A model generated the notes under the pieces. It saw nothing but the letters and a program-made list of their open reading frames with translations. It had not been told where the DNA came from and made no database searches. A program made the translations under genes and the position numbers. DNA of 36,589 nt from CAZGKX01 sp964525945. GTDB lineage: Bacteria; Pseudomonadota; Gammaproteobacteria; Legionellales; Legionellaceae. Of the stretch, positions 7,557 through 15,837 are shown in pieces (positions within the stretch are counted from its first letter, which is position 1; every line of letters begins with the position of its first letter). Location: assembly GCA_964525945.1 (NCBI GenBank), contig CAZGKX010000022.1, forward strand, positions 1-36,589, read 5' to 3'.

Positions 7557-8507
7557 TTAATCACTCAAAATATTTTTAAGTTCATTGCATAATTTTTGCG
7601 GTTTTTTTAACTGAATGAAGTGATCTGAAGAAACTCGAATAATTTTGCTTTTGGGATTTTTATTTAGCCACTATTTTTGACTTGAATACCAGCCCTCTTT
7701 TAATGGATGATCTTTTTCCATTTCAGTAGATGAGATAATAAAGATAGGTATAAAATCTCTAATGATACCTAATTGTTTAATTGATCGTTTTGACTCGTTA
7801 AATCCTAGAAGTTGATAAAAAACCTCAGCTTCAGAACCAGTGTATTTTTTATATATGTAATTTGCTGACTGTGTTTTTGCTTCTTCTAATCCAATTAGAT
7901 ATTTGTGCATTAATTTATTGGAAAAATAGAACTCTTTAGGTACAGGATCAACGAGAAGTAGGCCTTTTACAAGTTTAGGATTTTTCAAAATGAAATATCC
8001 CGCATATATACTACCATAAGAATGTGCAACAAATAGGTAAGGGGGCTTAATGTTAAGTTTTTTTAGTACTATTGATAACTTGTCGCTAACCAGTTTGGCT
8101 GTAAGTGGATTATTTGGTGATAGTCGCAGCTCAGGCGAACTTCTTCCTAATCCATTGCGGTCATATAAAAATAAAGAGCCGATTTGTTTCGCACAATTGA
8201 AAAATTTATGATTGGTTTTCCATTCACTTATATCAGTTCCACTGCCATTTTCAAAAATAATGGTTCCTTTAAATTTTGCCGATGAATTTGGATAATATTC
8301 TGAGTAAATGGATACACCTGAATGTAGTTCAGTTACAGCGCCAGTCGCAAAAGTATTTAAACCAAAGAGGCAAGATAATAACAAGTAATTTTTTAATTTT
8401 GTTATTTTTATGTAATTGAGAATAACGAGCAAACAGTGGATCGATAAAAAAGTTGTTTTTCTTATTTCCAACATTAATATATTGTGAGGAATAGATGAAT
8501 ATGTCAT
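7557..8507 (-). pseudogene. Alpha/beta hydrolase interrupted by an amber codon
   Basis: An exported alpha/beta hydrolase. A hydrophobic segment LKNYLLLSCLFGLNTFATGA looks like a signal peptide, so translation may start later than the first ATG (8507). The nucleophile is in VAHSYGSIYAG and the oxyanion region in FENGSGTDISEW. The frame meets a TAG at 7671-7673, then continues for 37 sense codons to a TAA at 7557-7559, reading NPKSKIIRVSSDHFIQLKKP, which contains the catalytic histidine expected at this place. Reaching that histidine would require readthrough. One base change explains the stop, so decay is recent. The 5' end is also uncertain. Confidence 0.75.
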
Positions 8508-8611
8508 TAATTATCCAGATGTTAATGGGGATTTTCGTCACTTAATTTTGAATCCAACAACTATTATGATATTGAGAGTACAGGTTAGCCAACTCTTCAT
8601 TTAGAAAGCTG

Positions 8612-9232
8612 CTATGGATTATTTCGTAGCATCGATGTAATGGTAATAGGACTTGAAGGTAATTTCATTTCCGAAAGGATTATAAATCCATTCTTCATGT
8701 GAACTGACTTGGCAAACTCACTTGAAGTTTCAAGATAACAAGGCAATTTTGATTGTTTTGCCATGTCAAAAGTATATTTCATAAGAGCGTTAGCAAATCC
8801 CTTATTCTGATGCTCCGGTTTTGTGCCTAACATCCAACAATACCAATACAACCTTTCACCCATATTCTTTTTTCTTTCTTGAAACATCAAACTATCAAAC
8901 TCCATTAATCGGTTAAAAGCCTCTTTTCCTAAAATCGAAGGAGTGCTTAACATCCCTGAACGAAGCAACCGCCAAAAAGTTAATTTTTCATCTCCCGGTT
9001 TTTTACGTAATGCAACTGCTTCTAAATTTTCTGTCTTAAACGCTTTGCCATAGAGCATGCAATACTTTACCCAAGTTCGAAAAATTGCTGAACCCCTTGT
9101 CTCATAAAATTCCTGATGGTTATAAACCCATTGCATCAATGGATCCTCCCTAAAGGCATGAAACAAAATAGCCGATGCTTCATCAATTTCACGTTTATTA
9201 ATTTCACTGATTTTTATTACATTTTTATTCAC
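8612..9232 (-). CDS. GNAT-family N-acetyltransferase
   Basis: A 206-residue acetyltransferase. The acetyl-CoA-binding motif A is LGTKPEHQNKGFANALM near residue 135-150, and the C-terminal SVHMKNGFIILSEMKLP strand-helix is typical of the fold. The first in-frame start is a GTG at 9232 that overlaps the tail of the cyclodeaminase remnant; no strong ribosome site is seen, so coupling to the gene before it is possible. Relatives of this form often annotate as general GNAT proteins acting on amines or antibiotics. The substrate is unknown. The coding frame is intact. Confidence 0.82.
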   Translation of the reverse strand: MNKNVIKISEINKREIDEASAILFHAFREDPLMQWVYNHQEFYETRGSAIFRTWVKYCMLYGKAFKTENLEAVALRKKPGDEKLTFWRLLRSGMLSTPSILGKEAFNRLMEFDSLMFQERKKNMGERLYWYCWMLGTKPEHQNKGFANALMKYTFDMAKQSKLPCYLETSSEFAKSVHMKNGFIILSEMKLPSSPITITSMLRNNP

Positions 9233-9243
9233 GGTTCATTACT

Positions 9244-9452
9244 CTAAAAATTATAAGCGTCATCAACCAGATACCCATACTTAATATGTACATCGGCAGG
9301 TGGGTTTTTAAAAACGAGCCCTTCAACTGGAGGCACAATCGCTTTTCGTTGAGAATATGCGGCGATCCTTGCTCAATATACGGAGCCAAATGGATTTGTT
9401 TTAATTTTTGCTGAATCTCATCAAGCGTTATTATCCTCAGATTGCTAACCAA
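9244..9452 (-). pseudogene. N-terminal fragment of an ornithine cyclodeaminase-family gene
   Basis: The frame begins at a TTG (9452) overlapping the dehydratase stop and reads LRIITLDEIQQKLKQIHLAPYIEQG, the usual opening of OCD-family proteins. After about 30 residues the homology jumps to the next frame, IAAYSQRKAIVPPVEGLVF and PPADVHIKYGYLVDDAYNF, and ends at a TAG at 9244. Intact proteins have about 320 residues, so the gene is both frameshifted and cut after 70. Together with the dehydratase before it, this was once a dehydratase/cyclodeaminase operon like EutB-EutC, and parallels the intact pair at 2812-4682. Confidence 0.8.
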
Positions 9453-10401
9453 GAACTGTTTTTAAGGTAGTAAGGCTGATGTTCGCACCACTTAAAATAA
9501 CAACTACATTTTTACCTTTAAATCGTGCAGCATGCTTTAAAATAGAAGCCACAGAAAGGGCTGCTGCTCCCTCAATTAAAAGATGATGCGTATTGATAAT
9601 GGTGATTATGGCATCTTTTATTTCTTGCTCAGACACAAGGATATAGTCGTCTACATACCTATCACACAACTCTAATGTAATAGCTCTTGATTCAATTCCA
9701 CCGGCTGTAGCATCAGATAAAGTGGGCAATCCATCCATCTCGATAATTTTGCGCGCCTTGATAGATTTGGCCATTACTGGCGAATTCTCTGGCAAACAAC
9801 CGATGATTTGTGTTTGAGGCGAGACAGATTTAGTATAGGCGGCTATTCCAGAAATTAACCCTCCCCCACCAACAGGGACCAATATATAATCAACATCTTG
9901 CACTTGTTGCATAACTTCCAAAGCGATTGTTCCCTGTCCCGCAATAACGTGTACATCATTGTAAGGAGAAACATAAATCATATGATGTTTCTTTGCATAG
10001 TCCGACGCATACAACTCGGTTTGTATGCAATCGGTGCCGTAAAATTTCAATGACACGTCATAGTTCTGGATATTGCTCACTTTTGCCAGAGAGGCATGTT
10101 CAGGAACAAAAATGATGCCTGACATATTGAGCTGATTTAATCCGAAAGCAACAGCTGCTCCATGATTACCTGACGAGGCGGCTACAATTCCCATCTGTTT
10201 TTCCGATAACGTTAGGGATAGTAGTTTATTAAAAGCCCCCCTGGCCTTGAACGAGCCCGTATATTGTAAGTTCTCACATTTTAAATATATATTTGCATTT
10301 AATAGCTTGCTAATTGGTGAAGAAAAATACAGTGGTGTTTGACAAATATAAGGCCGAATTTTTTCTTCTGCTGTGAGTATTTCATTTTTCAAATCTAACA
10401 T
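9445..10401 (-). CDS. Threonine/serine dehydratase-like PLP enzyme
   Basis: A 318-residue fold-type II PLP enzyme, complete. The PLP lysine is residue 52 in GSFKARGA, the substrate loop is SSGNHG near residue 77, and the phosphate-binding VPVGGGGLISG is near residue 180. It lacks a C-terminal ACT domain, so it is the short catabolic or EutB-like form rather than a feedback-regulated biosynthetic IlvA. The stop overlaps the start of the decayed cyclodeaminase gene. Bases 10332-10356, within codons for RPYICQTP, occur again just before the second ABC exporter at 17350. GGAA precedes the ATG. The partner enzyme is lost, so its current role is unclear. Confidence 0.88.
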   Translation of the reverse strand: MLDLKNEILTAEEKIRPYICQTPLYFSSPISKLLNANIYLKCENLQYTGSFKARGAFNKLLSLTLSEKQMGIVAASSGNHGAAVAFGLNQLNMSGIIFVPEHASLAKVSNIQNYDVSLKFYGTDCIQTELYASDYAKKHHMIYVSPYNDVHVIAGQGTIALEVMQQVQDVDYILVPVGGGGLISGIAAYTKSVSPQTQIIGCLPENSPVMAKSIKARKIIEMDGLPTLSDATAGGIESRAITLELCDRYVDDYILVSEQEIKDAIITIINTHHLLIEGAAALSVASILKHAARFKGKNVVVILSGANISLTTLKTVLG

Positions 10402-10486
10402 CTGCTATTCCATGTATTTATGACGCAGTTACAGTACAGCCGCCGAATATTGATTATATAAACCGTGAGATCATGATTAGTTCGTG

Positions 10487-10777
10487 ATGGATAAAAGAAA
10501 CAGCATCAATATCCTCTTTCAACATCCGCCTTATCACTTATTTCTTTTTTTCTGTGACTTATTTGCTCTCGTTGTCTCGCTTTATCAGGAGCGAGAACGA
10601 GTGCCTTACGGTCTTTATTCAAGCATTCCATTGTTTATGATTTCACATGTTGATGAATTACTAACCCCTGGTGTTTTAGATTTCAAATCATCCACATTGT
10701 CCAACATATACTTAGATTTACTCGCCCCCAAAGAGGCTTTGATGCATTGTGGCAGATGCGTTAAAATTGATTCTTAA
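10487..10777 (+). CDS. Hypothetical 96-residue protein (uncertain)
   Basis: An open frame of 96 codons from ATG 10487 (GTG at 10484 is also possible) fills the gap between the divergent dehydratase and the ABC exporter. It has a hydrophobic stretch LFLFFCDLFALVVSLY near residues 18-33 and ends in ALMHCGRCVKIDS. I do not recognise a family. No good ribosome site precedes it. This is the segment that was deleted in the second copy of the exporter locus, so it is not needed for that gene. It may be a remnant or a chance frame. Confidence 0.35.
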   Translation: MDKRNSINILFQHPPYHLFLFFCDLFALVVSLYQERERVPYGLYSSIPLFMISHVDELLTPGVLDFKSSTLSNIYLDLLAPKEALMHCGRCVKIDS

Positions 10778-10787
10778 CGAGGAATAT

Positions 10788-12455
10788 TAACTCTATGAAA
10801 CACAAACCCCAAACATTATCGAGCTATATCTTTAACTTATCAATGCGCTACAAAACACTTGTTGTTATGTTTGCTATAGTTGGTTTGATATGGGCGATGA
10901 CCAACACACTGATGCCATATGGGTTAAAACTTATCATTGATAAAGCAGTTGGGCCCGATGGTGTGGGAACTAATTTTTTTGAAATTATTCAGCCTTATAT
11001 TCTTTTTTATTTACTGGTGTGGATTATTCTATGTCTAGATATGCGTTTATTAGACTGGATTAAGCTAAAACTATTCCCCAGCATGCGAGAAGATGTGATG
11101 TCCGACAATTTCGCCTATTTAAATCAACATTCTTATCACTATTTTCAAAATAACTTTGCTGGAAGCTTGATTAATAAAATAGTCGACTTACAAGGTGGTG
11201 TTGTCGATATTCTAACAATTATAGATGATTGCTATGCACAAATACTTGGCCTCATTATCGCAGCCATGACCTTACTTATAGTGCACCCACTTTTTGCATT
11301 ACTTTTATTAGGTTGGGTAACCACATTTTTATTGATTGCTTTTTATTTTTTAAAACCAATTAAAAACTTATCCCTTTTATTTGCGGAGGCCCGTAGCTCG
11401 CTCGTTGGTAAGATGGTGGATAGCATTTCTAACATTATTAATATTCGTTTATTTGCCAAAAATCAGTATGAAAATGAATACATTAAAAAAACCATTACAG
11501 ATACGATTCAAAAAGACCGAAATATGTTGTCCAAGATTATAAAAATGCGACTATTATTGGATTTAAGCCTTATTATTTTTCTGGGCTGTAATCTTTTCTT
11601 ATTAGCAAAAATGTATAGTCAACACTTGGTCACGGTGGGTGATTTTAGTTTTATAATCTCCCTTTCTATGGGTATATTTTTCAATCTTTTTTTTCTCACA
11701 GGCCAATTCGTCAATTTTTCCGAACAGGTTGGAAAATGCAACCAGGCCTTATCTATCTTAAATGTTGCTCATGATATTATCGATCAAGAGCATGCGCATC
11801 CTCTAATCATTACAGAGGGAAAAATTGAGTTTAAAGATGTAAGTTTTCATTATAAAGAAGGCGCAAAACTGTTTAAGAACAAAAGTATTGAAATTCATCC
11901 AGGTGAAAAAATTGGGCTAGTAGGTTTTTCGGGAAGCGGTAAAAGCACTTTTGTTAATTTGATATTACGATTATTTGAAGTGGAAAAGGGCGAAATTACC
12001 ATTGATAATCAAAATATCAACCGAGTGACGCAAAGTTCGTTACGTGAAAACATTGCCCTTATCCCTCAAGATATTTCATTGTTTCATCGTAGCCTAATGG
12101 ATAACATTCGCTATGGACATAGCGCAGCAACAGATGAAGAAGTCATTGAAGCCTCCAAAAAAGCGCATTGCGACGAATTTATTTGTAAATTACAGGATGG
12201 CTACCAATCTTTGGTTGGAGAGCGGGGTATTAAACTATCAGGCGGTCAACGCCAACGGATAGCTATTGCCAGAGCTATTTTAAAAAACGCGCCTATTCTT
12301 ATATTGGATGAAGCAACCAGCGCGCTTGATTCTGTAACAGAAAAATATATTCAAGACGCCTTGCATTATTTAATGCAAGGCAAAACTACCATTGTTATTG
12401 CCCATCGATTATCAACCTTGTCTGAAATGGACAGAATTTTAGTATTTGATAATGG
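10788..12455 (+). repeat. Direct repeat, copy A (1668 bases, matches 17375-19042)
   Basis: From TAACTCT just before the exporter ATG to base 12455 this stretch appears identical by eye to 17375-19042. Downstream of 12455 the two copies start to differ, by single changes and then a short cluster around the last ten codons. This indicates a recent duplication or gene conversion. Confidence 0.9.
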
Positions 12456-12555
12456 CACAATTATTGAAGATGGTACTCATGAGCAATTAATTAAACTTAA
12501 CGGACATTATGCCAAATTGTGGCATATGCAGGCCGGCGGCTTTTTACCTGAGTAA
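10795..12555 (+). CDS. ABC exporter, fused membrane and ATPase domains (copy 1)
   Basis: A 586-residue half-transporter of the ABCB/MsbA type. Residues about 20-310 form six membrane helices with cytoplasmic loops. The nucleotide-binding domain from about 345 shows Walker A GFSGSGKST (about 377-385), Q-loop region LIPQDISLFH, signature LSGGQRQR (about 480), Walker B ILILDEATSALD (about 500-511) and the switch IAHRLST. It should act as a homodimer that exports lipids, peptides or drugs. GAGGA precedes the ATG. A second copy at 17382 encodes a protein differing at only two residues near the end. It is adjacent to amino-acid dehydratase genes and a GNAT, with no clue to the substrate. Confidence 0.93.
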   Translation: MKHKPQTLSSYIFNLSMRYKTLVVMFAIVGLIWAMTNTLMPYGLKLIIDKAVGPDGVGTNFFEIIQPYILFYLLVWIILCLDMRLLDWIKLKLFPSMREDVMSDNFAYLNQHSYHYFQNNFAGSLINKIVDLQGGVVDILTIIDDCYAQILGLIIAAMTLLIVHPLFALLLLGWVTTFLLIAFYFLKPIKNLSLLFAEARSSLVGKMVDSISNIINIRLFAKNQYENEYIKKTITDTIQKDRNMLSKIIKMRLLLDLSLIIFLGCNLFLLAKMYSQHLVTVGDFSFIISLSMGIFFNLFFLTGQFVNFSEQVGKCNQALSILNVAHDIIDQEHAHPLIITEGKIEFKDVSFHYKEGAKLFKNKSIEIHPGEKIGLVGFSGSGKSTFVNLILRLFEVEKGEITIDNQNINRVTQSSLRENIALIPQDISLFHRSLMDNIRYGHSAATDEEVIEASKKAHCDEFICKLQDGYQSLVGERGIKLSGGQRQRIAIARAILKNAPILILDEATSALDSVTEKYIQDALHYLMQGKTTIVIAHRLSTLSEMDRILVFDNGTIIEDGTHEQLIKLNGHYAKLWHMQAGGFLPE

Positions 12556-12584
12556 ATATTGCACGAATCAATGGAGCGATTAGA

Positions 12585-13067
12585 GTGAACGTAAACATTA
12601 CGTCATGTACGAAAGAAAGTCGATTTATCATTGAAAATCTCTCTCAATTTTATTTTTATGATATGCAACGATGTTCTAAACACACACATTATCCATTTAA
12701 TAAGGATGGTCGGTTTGAAAAAATGCCTTATTTTGATAATTATTGGAAAGAAAAAAATGCCTATGCCTATCTCATTAAATATAATGACCTATCGATTGGA
12801 TTTGCATTAATCCATAATAAGACTCTGAATGATAAAGCGAATTTTAAAATAGCGGAGTTTTTTATTTTAGCCGATTTTCGTAAGCAAGGCATAGCACGTT
12901 ATTCGGTTAATCAACTTATGAAACAGCACCATGGCATTTGGGAGGTCTCGGTGTTTAAAGATAATATGATTGCCAATGCCTTTTGGAACAGTGTACTTAA
13001 TAATGTAACTGTCCGCGAATATCCACTGTATCCCGATTTCTGGGTTTATGAAATGATCAACCCCTAG
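12585..13067 (+). CDS. GNAT-family N-acetyltransferase
   Basis: A 160-residue acetyltransferase starting at GTG 12585 with GGAG eight bases upstream. Motif A is FILADFRKQGIARYSVNQLM near residue 100-120, followed by WEVSVFKDNMIANAFW, the motif B helix where the acetyl acceptor side is built. Proteins of this small form include acetyltransferases of the RimI/antibiotic type. It lies 30 bases after ABC exporter copy 1 on the same strand and may be read from the same message; this neighbour is absent after copy 2. Substrate unknown. Confidence 0.8.
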   Translation: MNVNITSCTKESRFIIENLSQFYFYDMQRCSKHTHYPFNKDGRFEKMPYFDNYWKEKNAYAYLIKYNDLSIGFALIHNKTLNDKANFKIAEFFILADFRKQGIARYSVNQLMKQHHGIWEVSVFKDNMIANAFWNSVLNNVTVREYPLYPDFWVYEMINP

Positions 13068-13107
13068 CTTGCTCAATCGCAAGGACAGCTATATTTTATT
13101 TTGATAA

Positions 13108-13293
13108 TTAAATTGGCTTGTATGTGCTCGCCTTTGTAAGTTGATTTATTTCATCAATAAGGTCACTGGCATCTTGTTTGCTGGTATCAATTATTACATC
13201 GCATTGATAGTCTGTGGTTACACCTAATTTAATTTGAGTTTCATTTGCATAAAAACCAAATTTATCAGTAAGGTCATGATATGCTTCCACCAA
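13108..13293 (-). pseudogene. C-terminal fragment of a nucleotide-kinase-like protein
   Basis: About 60 codons ending CDVIIDTSKQDASDLIDEI. The DxIIDTS pattern near the end is typical of P-loop kinases such as chloramphenicol phosphotransferase or APS-kinase-like proteins, where it closes the nucleotide site. No Walker A lies upstream: the open frame breaks within about 40 bases at the junction with the ABC fragment on the other strand. It is therefore most likely a truncated gene. Family assignment is tentative because only the tail is present. Confidence 0.5.
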
Positions 13294-13327
13294 TGGACAA
13301 GATATCTGTCATATAACACAAGCATCC

Positions 13328-13837
13328 TTGCTATCCGTCATCGGGCTCGTTCCCCAACATACCACACTCTTTAACGACACACTTTATTACAATATTGCAT
13401 ATGGACGCCCAACTGCCACCGAAAATGATATTCAACAAGCGATTAAACATGCGCACCTTGATGATTTTATTCATTCACTACCAGATGGCTTAAATACACT
13501 GGTCGGTGAGCATGGATTAAAATTATCCGGTGGTGAGCGTCAACGGGTTGCTATTGCACGCGTATTATTAAAAAATCCAGCGATTATTATATTTGATGAA
13601 GCAACCTCTTCGCTTGATACCAAAACAGAACAATTAATTCAAAAAAATATTGAAGAGATTTCAAAAAATGCCACAACTTTGATTATTGCCCATCGTTTAT
13701 CAACGGTCGTTCATGCTGATGAAATTATTGTACTCGATCAGGGCCGGATCGTTGAGCGAGGTACACATCAATTATTGCTTCAACAACGAGGTGCTTACGC
13801 TCATTTATGGGAAAAGCAAACACACGAAAAAAATTAA
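13328..13837 (+). pseudogene. C-terminal half of an ABC-exporter ATPase domain
   Basis: A 169-codon frame beginning inside an ABC ATPase domain: VIGLVPQHTTLFNDTL is the Q-loop region, LSGGERQRVAIAR the signature, IIIFDEATSSLD Walker B and IIAHRLST the switch. The whole membrane domain and Walker A are missing. The sequence is of the ATM1/HMT-type exporter group and differs clearly from the two full exporters in this window, so it is a third, unrelated lineage. The fragment starts at the junction with a truncated kinase gene. It ends 4 bases inside the convergent kinase gene. An isolated half ATPase cannot transport. Confidence 0.85.
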
Positions 13838-14727
13838 GTAGTAAGTAATGGAAAGATATAATGAGCGTTTTCGAGCATTCGTGTTGGATCGCCTTTATCT
13901 TCGATAAACCATTGGATGGACAGCATGATTCTTAAAAAAATCCATGCAATTAACCTGTTTTTGTCTAGATCTAATGCATCTGATAATAGTTGAATTCTGT
14001 AATTCAACTTAGACACTAACAACGTGGGCTCTTTTAATTCTTCATTGCTTATTAAATCACATGCTGCAGCTTCAAAAGCCATCTCACCTATAATACCTTT
14101 AGGATCAATGGCCAACCAATCGGAATGATGTTGAATAATGTTTTCAAGATGTAAATCACCATGACAGAGATATTCATCCTGTAACGTTGACAATAGCATG
14201 ACACGTAGTGCTTTGGCTTTGATGATATAATTTTGAGGAATGCGCGGATCGTTCATGTCGTCGATGACGGTACACCACTCCCTCACATGTTTGAACGGCT
14301 GCTTTATCTGTGACTGCTTATTGAGCTGTTTAACAACGGTTGCATAAATATAAATGACTTCTTCAATTTTTTTAGGATGATGCTCTTTTAATAGGTAACC
14401 CGGAACTGCCTGTTCTAGCAATAATGCGTGGTATTCAGAACAATAATCGATGACTTTGATGGCGCCAGCACCTGCAAAATGCTGTAATGCGTTAAATTCA
14501 TCTTCAATTACTTTTGCATCATAACTAATTTTAAGAACAACGGGATTATTATGTTGCCTCCCCAGGGCAACATAATTCCAATTCATATTATCCACGGGGT
14601 GAATTTCCGTGAGTGACCAGTGATTTTGAAGCGACTTTATTGTGTTTTCTAAGGTATTAATCCAAACTTTACCTTGTTGACCATTGGCATTGATAACATT
14701 CTTTTTTAAAGTGGCTAAGGGGCTCAT
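13834..14727 (-). CDS. APH(6)/hydroxyurea-phosphotransferase-like kinase
   Basis: A 297-residue antibiotic-kinase-like protein. The catalytic loop is LCHGDLHLENI near residue 190, and the metal-binding loop AIDPKGIIGE follows at about 207; this DPKG form is typical of the streptomycin 6-kinase / hydroxyurea phosphotransferase group. The N-lobe shows YVALGRQHNNPVVLKI with the ATP-binding lysine. Such enzymes phosphorylate aminoglycosides such as streptomycin, but chromosomal relatives often have unknown substrates. GGAACG precedes the ATG. It converges with the ABC fragment, their ends overlapping by 4 bases, and looks intact. Confidence 0.85.
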   Translation of the reverse strand: MSPLATLKKNVINANGQQGKVWINTLENTIKSLQNHWSLTEIHPVDNMNWNYVALGRQHNNPVVLKISYDAKVIEDEFNALQHFAGAGAIKVIDYCSEYHALLLEQAVPGYLLKEHHPKKIEEVIYIYATVVKQLNKQSQIKQPFKHVREWCTVIDDMNDPRIPQNYIIKAKALRVMLLSTLQDEYLCHGDLHLENIIQHHSDWLAIDPKGIIGEMAFEAAACDLISNEELKEPTLLVSKLNYRIQLLSDALDLDKNRLIAWIFLRIMLSIQWFIEDKGDPTRMLENAHYIFPLLTT

Positions 14728-14825
14728 CGTATCGTTCCAATATGGGTTAACAATTTTTTTGTATCATCATAGACTCACTGCTATAAAATGCAATGTTGCT
14801 AATGTGGTATGGGTTAGGACAATAA

Positions 14826-15458
14826 ATGAATAAAAAATTTAATGACAAAATACGACAAGGTTATGACAAGATTGCTGATACTTGGTATGAGAAAAGGGAA
14901 TGGTACATTGAGCAACCGTCTATTGATGAAGCGATTTCTTATTTGCAGTCAGGCGCAAAAATTCTTGATGTTGGTTGTGGATCTGGAAAACCCATTGCCA
15001 ACTACCTTGTTGAAAAAAACTTTGATGTTTATGGCGTTGATATTTCGCCGAAACTTATTGACTATGCAAAGCAGATCATTCCTGAAAATAAATTGTTCGT
15101 CGGTGACATTTGTGATTTTTCAACCGATATTAAGTTTGATGCGATTATCTGTTGGTTCGCTTTATTTCACATCCATGCAGAACATCACCTCGATGTACTG
15201 AAAAAATTTCATGCATTTTTGAAACCCAAAGGGATCTTGTTAATCACCTTCGCTGATACCAGTTGTGAGCCTGGTGGTACTGATGTCAAAGTGATTGATG
15301 ATCGTACGATTGAGTCAGAAATGTTTGGTGAGCGTTTTTGCCATAGTGGTCATCCTGCAAGGGTTAATTCGGAATTGGTAAAGCAAGCTGGTTATAAAAT
15401 TATATCTGACAAAATTGACCAGCCAGGAAATCAGGTAATTTTAGCGATGAAATCATGA
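14826..15458 (+). CDS. Class I SAM-dependent methyltransferase
   Basis: A 210-residue methyltransferase starting at ATG 14826 with AGGA upstream. Motif I ILDVGCGSGKPIANYL is near residue 47, the acidic end of strand 2 is in YGVDISPKLID, and motif GDICDF and IICWFALFHI follow. It belongs to the Methyltransf_11/25 small-molecule group and is unrelated in detail to the methyltransferase at 6064. The next reading frame, a GNAT fragment, begins right at its stop codon, as in a compact resistance-type gene pair. Substrate unknown; the frame is complete. Confidence 0.87.
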   Translation: MNKKFNDKIRQGYDKIADTWYEKREWYIEQPSIDEAISYLQSGAKILDVGCGSGKPIANYLVEKNFDVYGVDISPKLIDYAKQIIPENKLFVGDICDFSTDIKFDAIICWFALFHIHAEHHLDVLKKFHAFLKPKGILLITFADTSCEPGGTDVKVIDDRTIESEMFGERFCHSGHPARVNSELVKQAGYKIISDKIDQPGNQVILAMKS

Positions 15459-15467
15459 ATGATATGT

Positions 15468-15692
15468 ATGATCACAATTGACCTTCTAAAAAACAATACA
15501 GACGCCATACCAGCACTTGCGAAAATTTGGCATGAAGTTTTAGGTAAAATCTGGATGCCAGAGATTGAAATTGAAGACATTGAATCATTGTACTATGAAA
15601 AATTGAACTTGTTTATAGAACAGTTTGGTGGTGATTCTTGTACTTTAAGTGAATTTATTAATCTGAGCGACAACCACCTAGCGGTTGCATAG
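15468..15692 (+). pseudogene. Truncated GNAT acetyltransferase
   Basis: From ATG 15468 the frame begins MITIDLLKNNTDAIPALAKIWHEVLGKIW, a start seen in GNAT proteins of about 145-150 residues, but only 74 codons exist. After YYEKLN the sequence jumps to DSCTLSEFINL, so the middle strand appears deleted and the acetyl-CoA motif is absent altogether. It directly follows the methyltransferase stop. It should be inactive. Confidence 0.65.
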
Positions 15693-15837
15693 AACTAACG
15701 ACTGCGTACCGATCTTTCCATATAGATTCAGTTTCAACACATCTGTATAATCGGTCGCAAATGAATATTTAAGCAACGCGAGAAGCTAAAAGTACTGTGT
15801 GCAGTTGACATGGATAATTATAATAGGACGTAGGTTC

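Noticed and set aside
15805..15824. TTGACA and TATAAT before the AlbA_2 gene
   Set aside because: The two boxes are only 8 bases apart, too close for a sigma-70 promoter.
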